Shown here piece after piece: positions 59,336-64,000 of a DNA stretch of 64,000 nucleotides. The stretch is from Amia ocellicauda. Taxonomy: Eukaryota > Chordata > Actinopteri > Amiiformes > Amiidae. Within the stretch, counting starts at the first letter, position 1. Every line of letters starts with the position of its first letter. The stretch covers positions 34,086,233-34,150,232 of the forward strand of contig NC_089850.1 of NCBI RefSeq assembly GCF_036373705.1. The letters are read 5' to 3'. Below the pieces are notes generated by a model. It saw only the letters and a program-made list of their open reading frames with translations, was not told where the DNA came from and searched no databases. The position numbers were made by a program, and so were the translations under genes.

Positions 59336-61985
59336 ATCTAGAGGTCTCACTTACTGACACTGACCCTAACACTGACCAGACACAGACTCAAAGTACCCTG
59401 CACCCTACCCTGCCACCATACACCGACCTACACACTGACTCAGAGTACCCTGCACCCCACATTGACCCACATCTGCTGACTCACACACACATCCCACACA
59501 CTGACCCCACAGAGCTTCACTGTTATTTGCTTAATTATGCCAGAGACCCTGGAGAAGCACTAGTCTTCACCAGACTCAGTAGAGCCATATGTGTGTTATA
59601 ATATAGCCAACTATGTTAAGCTTGAAGATATGCTCTCATATACACTGTTTTATCCCTTTACTGACCATGTGCTTTGTTACTGACTGTGCGCTGTGTTTTT
59701 GACCCTGTGTTGCATTACTAGCTAACTGAATCTGTAAGTCTGCAGCCCTCTCTGCCTAGCTGGTGTGCAGGTGGAGACACCCAGTGGTGAAATCTCTCCC
59801 TGCACACAGCTGTGGCTGGAGACAGAGACGGGGTACAGTCAAACTTCAATAAATAAAGCATTCAGAAAACCACACACTGACAGCGTTTATTCTTTTATTG
59901 TAATATCTACCACTTATACATAAATGCATGAATAGATAGATATGTATAGAGGTAGGTAGATGGATAAAGTAATCATCAAGGCTGCTCCCTCTTGTGTTCA
60001 CCATAGAGAATTACAAATGACTGCTCACTCTTCCTCACTGATAAAAAAAACTTGGTGCAAAAGGTGACCATAGCATTATTAGAGACAACAGATATAACTC
60101 CAAGCACAATAGGGAACAGACACAAACACAACAGTGTATAGCAGACTGGTATTGTGCATTACAAAAAAAGCATCACATACAGGCTCGCAGAAAGTGTATT
60201 GAAACTGAGATTCTTAGACAAAGAACACACTGTGCTCTGGAATGCAAAAGGAACTGCCTTTTATTCAGAAACAGCTCATATAGTTCTGACATGAACGAAA
60301 TTGAGCTGTATTCTGAGATACAGACAGAAGGGAAGGCAGGAAAGCTGTATCAGACAACTGACACAGTGTGGGACAGATGAAGGTCAGCACAGAAGGAAAT
60401 AGGGAACACAGGACAACAACACAAATTCGTCTTTACACCTCAATTATTCATAGACAGTCACTCCCTTCCTCACTGACCACCAATCCAACATTAGTCCAGG
60501 AAAGGGGAACTCCCCAACATACATCAGAGCCCCCACCCTACCAGCACCGTTTCACCACCAGATGGTGTTACAGTACCTAACTGTATTTACAGCTTTCATT
60601 AGGATTACTAGTTGGTTTTACAAGATTTTAATGTAACTGCAATGAGTCTGTTCAATCTTCTCCTACAGCAGAAAACTCTTAACCAATTTTAGGAAAACTT
60701 GGACCAGTCATTCCAACAGGGAGCTCTTGCTGCTGTGCTGCTTCTGACCACAAGATGGCAGAGGTGCAACATGAATCAGAGAAATACTGCTGTCAGAAAA
60801 AGGAAGTAACAGAACTACAAAAACACTGCAAACAGTCGCTGTGCTTTTCACAGAGAACAGTTCTTATGAATGCAACTTTTCCCTGTATATGTTGGGAATT
60901 CTGCAAGGAACTGAACAGATATCTGTAGGATAAACCTTAAGGTGTTACTGTAGTGTTAGTAACTATATTCCACAGGCTCTCTCTGATACCTGAAGAATTT
61001 TCAAAAATCACCACTGCTCAGTGGCTTCCTTCTCTAAAAAGCTTAGAGATCCAGAGTCTCATTGGTCATGCTTATATGAGATTTACATTAAAGTGTATCC
61101 GAGATATTGATATAGGCAACATAAGGGACAACACAAGTCCGTGAGGATCTGAGGACACAAGGGGACATTAAGAGCAGGAGCTTTAACACACAGCTCTGTA
61201 TGTCTAACCGCAAACCCAAAATAAAACTAGACGTGTTCCCCACACAGCCAGGTAGCTAAAGCTGGCTCAATGTGACTCTTGAAGAAGCGGCTCATTAGAG
61301 ATTCTGGGGTCGATGACATTACTGAGCCACTGACAGAACAAGGTGGGCGGAATGGAGCTGCCTTTCATTTACACAACCTGGCTGCTGTTCAAAAGCCATT
61401 GAGTTTACATCGACAGAAAGCAGAGCCAGGGACACCAGTGATGTGCTGTGTTTCTCTGCGGACAGCTGGACTGTCGGGGCGTTGTGACTGCAGAGGGCAA
61501 GCTGGAGGGGTGGGGAGCCGACACCGGCCTATGCTTACAGGCTCAGGTGTTCATTAAGTGGAGGTGGATCAAAGGCAGCACTTAAGAATGCATTTAAAAA
61601 ATTGCAGACATCAATTAGCCCATCCAGGGGATTCCCCGGGGCACACACTCCGGAAGAGGACTGGACAGAGGGAGGAGTGTCTGAGTGTCTGTGAGGGAGT
61701 GAAGGGGAGTTGCCACTGCACGCACCTCTGGTCAAAAGCAGGGGCTGTGAAGTGGGCAACTCTCCTCTCTGCTGTGGGACAGTGACAGATGCGCCTGGTT
61801 TGGACCCTTCCTGACCATCTCCCTTCCAATAATTCCCTTAATTACTGTTGATATCTTTATTAAAAAACAACCCACATGGGCTTCACGATTGGCTTGCAGC
61901 AGACACCGCAGAGCATTCGCTCTGAAACAGAGGAGCAAGGGGAGCCCAGAGCAAAGCCATTCTGTCTGGGCAGGGAGTGGAAAAT
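59336..61985. other. light-chain 3' flank and intergenic, no gene seen
   Basis: The 3' untranslated region runs to about 59870. Beyond it there is no exon or known repeat; short ORFs have no family resemblance. Confidence 0.5.
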
Positions 61986-62290
61986 GAAATTAAACATGGC
62001 CACTCATCCATCCCCCTGCCTTTATTCTCACCTTCACCTTATTAACGGCATCTTCAGTGGCTCCTCGCTTTGAATAAATTGCTGTTTGGAGAAGGAATGC
62101 AACACAAATTGGGAGTTATTAGGTACACAGCCCTGTATGTTAATTGCCGCAATGTAATAAGAGGACGCAATATCGGCCTGCTAATTGCCTGTTTACTGCA
62201 GTATTTATTGGGCTAGTGTTTTATTCAGGCCTGGCTGTTTAGGTATGTTCTCTGTGGGCTCAGTGGCCTGCAGCTCTGTCATTAATACTC
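61986..62290. other. candidate conserved non-coding element
   Basis: Balanced-composition sequence dense in homeodomain-type cores (TTAATTGCC, GCTAATTGCC, AATAAATTGC, CATTAATAC) with no coding frame or repeat character. It looks like the ultraconserved-style enhancers of vertebrates, but this is an impression of composition only. Confidence 0.2.
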
Positions 62291-63662
62291 CTTTATTAGG
62301 AGCGAAGCACAGGGCTGGAGCTGGGCTGGTGTCCGCAGTGTGCTCTGCAGCCGATGCACCAGCGGCTCAGGAGATGGCCCTGCCCAGCAAAGGTGTTGTT
62401 CAAACAGATCATCACCCGGGGGTGGAGGACTCTGCTGCCTGTGAGGAGGGCTGTTCTGTGTGTAATGAGCTGTACCTCAAACAAAAGCAGCTACATTTGG
62501 GAACAAACTTGACTCCATCTATCTTTAGGAAAATAAGCTGATTTGTGGAAGACTATAGCCACCTCAGTGTGACTCTCAGCTCCTGTTGGGCCCGTGTACA
62601 GAGACAGTGCGCCGCGGGTCAACCAGGTAAGCAACCACTCGCAAGGTTTACTATGGGGCTTGAATTAATCCTTCAGAAATTACCTAAGCTGTGCTCAGAG
62701 GCATCTTTCTTCTCATTAAAAAGATAGAAAGAAACAAACAAACAAAACATCAAGTGCTGGGTTGTAATTTTTGATAAGCAGGTGGGCTGAAGTTAAAATT
62801 GAATCAGGCTCTTAAGTTGGCTCTTCAATAGATACCCAAGGCCTTATTCTTTAATAGATGTAAAATTGCTGAGAACAGTCTTTGGAAGAAAAGAGCATTA
62901 GAAAGAAAACACATTTAGATCTTAATTTCTATTTGTCGAACAATTGCAGCTGTACCAGTGCACTACATTTTACTTAGAAGCTCCCATGACCTCTGCCAGA
63001 AGTTGTTTGGTATTGTTATGTGTGCAGAATGTGAGTCCAATTTAGTTCAGGTGCAATTTATTTACTTTAGTCTGGCCTTGCATTCCTAGTCTGTCCTCTG
63101 CAAAATAATAATAATCCTCTCTTCATGTTATGACCATTGACGCCTTTTAGATCAACAGTGTCCTTCTATGATACTGCTATTCCTTACTTTGTGCGCCACT
63201 TACTGGTAGGAGGCTACCCTTACAGTTGTATTATTATTTATTTATATTTATTTTAATTTTATATTATTTCTGATTCAGTTTTCCGAATACATTCGTTTTG
63301 GGAACATGTCATGTAATGCAAATGCAGTGAGTGGCAGCTCATTGAAGGTTTTCCCTTACACTGTTTACAAAATACAATTCAATAATATACATTTAATAAG
63401 CTGATTTATTTTCTCTGGGGATCAACAGAGATGCACCATATTGGATGAGTCACTCAGCCCCTGTGACAGCGTGTCTCTTCCTGCACACAGAACTCGTCTT
63501 ACACTGTGCTATCAGGTCCAGCTTTCTCCTTCACTCTCTCTCCATGGAGCGGCGGTCTTCACTGTGACAGCAGATGCGTTTCTGTTACAGACGAGGAGCC
63601 AACACACCCTGTGGTACTTATCTAACTATGTTCTATCAGGTGTATATATGTATATATGTATA

Positions 63663-63727
<65 letters not shown>

Positions 63728-64000
63728 AATAGGTGATCTAGGCAAACTCAAGGTAAATGTCACATTCCAGCCCCCATTTCTGGTCAATAGACTGGTCTTT
63801 GCTCCCCCACTGCCAGGCCTCTGTTCACAGTCACAGTGCCTATGAATGTCCCCTGATGACTGCCCTCTAAATGGAAGACATTTGATTTCCTGACACACCC
63901 TCCACAAACAAATTCCTTTTGTGCAAAGTGCCGGATGGTAACCTGCTGTCAAACAGCCGGAGACAGATGTCCTCACTGCTTGCACAAGGGTGTAACAGAC
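62291..64000. other. intergenic with (AT)n microsatellite
   Basis: No gene is recognised. An (AT)n run of about 30 units occupies 63663-63724. Confidence 0.5.

Noticed and set aside
62185-62541. 118-codon ORF near the right end
   Set aside because: No family resemblance or splice context; a chance ORF is the simpler reading.

Overview
This window is vertebrate nuclear DNA, almost certainly from a ray-finned fish. It has genes split into many short exons with GT-AG introns, AATAAA poly(A) signals, Tc1/mariner, hAT-like, DIRS-like and L2/CR1-like transposable elements, endogenous-retrovirus-type LTRs and a rearranging immunoglobulin light-chain locus. Some interspersed repeats look like those of early-branching ray-finned fishes, but the species cannot be fixed from the sequence.

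Layout. 0-6 kb: a possible LTR, a decayed Tc1 element carrying a solo LTR, and an LTR-like block. 6.8-9.5 kb (+): an avidin-family gene with two in-frame stop codons (pseudogene). 9.6-11.4 kb: a hAT-type element with a perfect 8-bp target duplication that hosts a fold-back palindrome. 11.8-23.5 kb (+): cmtr1, the mRNA cap 2'-O-methyltransferase, complete with 23 coding exons and 831 residues. 23.85-25.0 kb (+): an ITPRIP-family pseudogene. 25.66-27.25 kb: a second Tc1 element, end-to-end but with a frameshifted transposase. 28.8-30.1 kb (-): ccdc167, complete in 4 exons and 97 residues. 31-40 kb: DIRS-like and L2-like retrotransposon remains and a degenerate ~124-bp tandem array. 39.8-40.4 kb (+): an unassigned ORF. 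42.05-44.34 kb (-): an intact avidin-family gene of 155 residues. 44.7-48.7 kb: L2/CR1-like fragments and an 868-bp tandem duplication. 51.4-59.9 kb (+): one immunoglobulin light-chain cluster (leader, V, J, C). Its leader intron is swollen to about 4.6 kb by an antisense retroviral remnant and a ~44-bp tandem array. 60-64 kb: no recognised gene.

The cmtr1-ccdc167 neighbourhood matches human 6p21.2, so this is a conserved syntenic block. The two avidin genes flank it in convergent orientation with identical exon phases, identical exon 1 and exon 3 lengths and near-identical TATA-to-ATG spacing. The intact copy keeps the three biotin-contact tryptophans and is a plausible secreted biotin binder; the other is dead. 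The light-chain cluster has lambda-type signal polarity (V with 23-spacer, J with 12-spacer). Its V segment is a pseudogene while J and C are intact. Exon coordinates come from reading splice sites and matching protein families by eye; no alignment was run.
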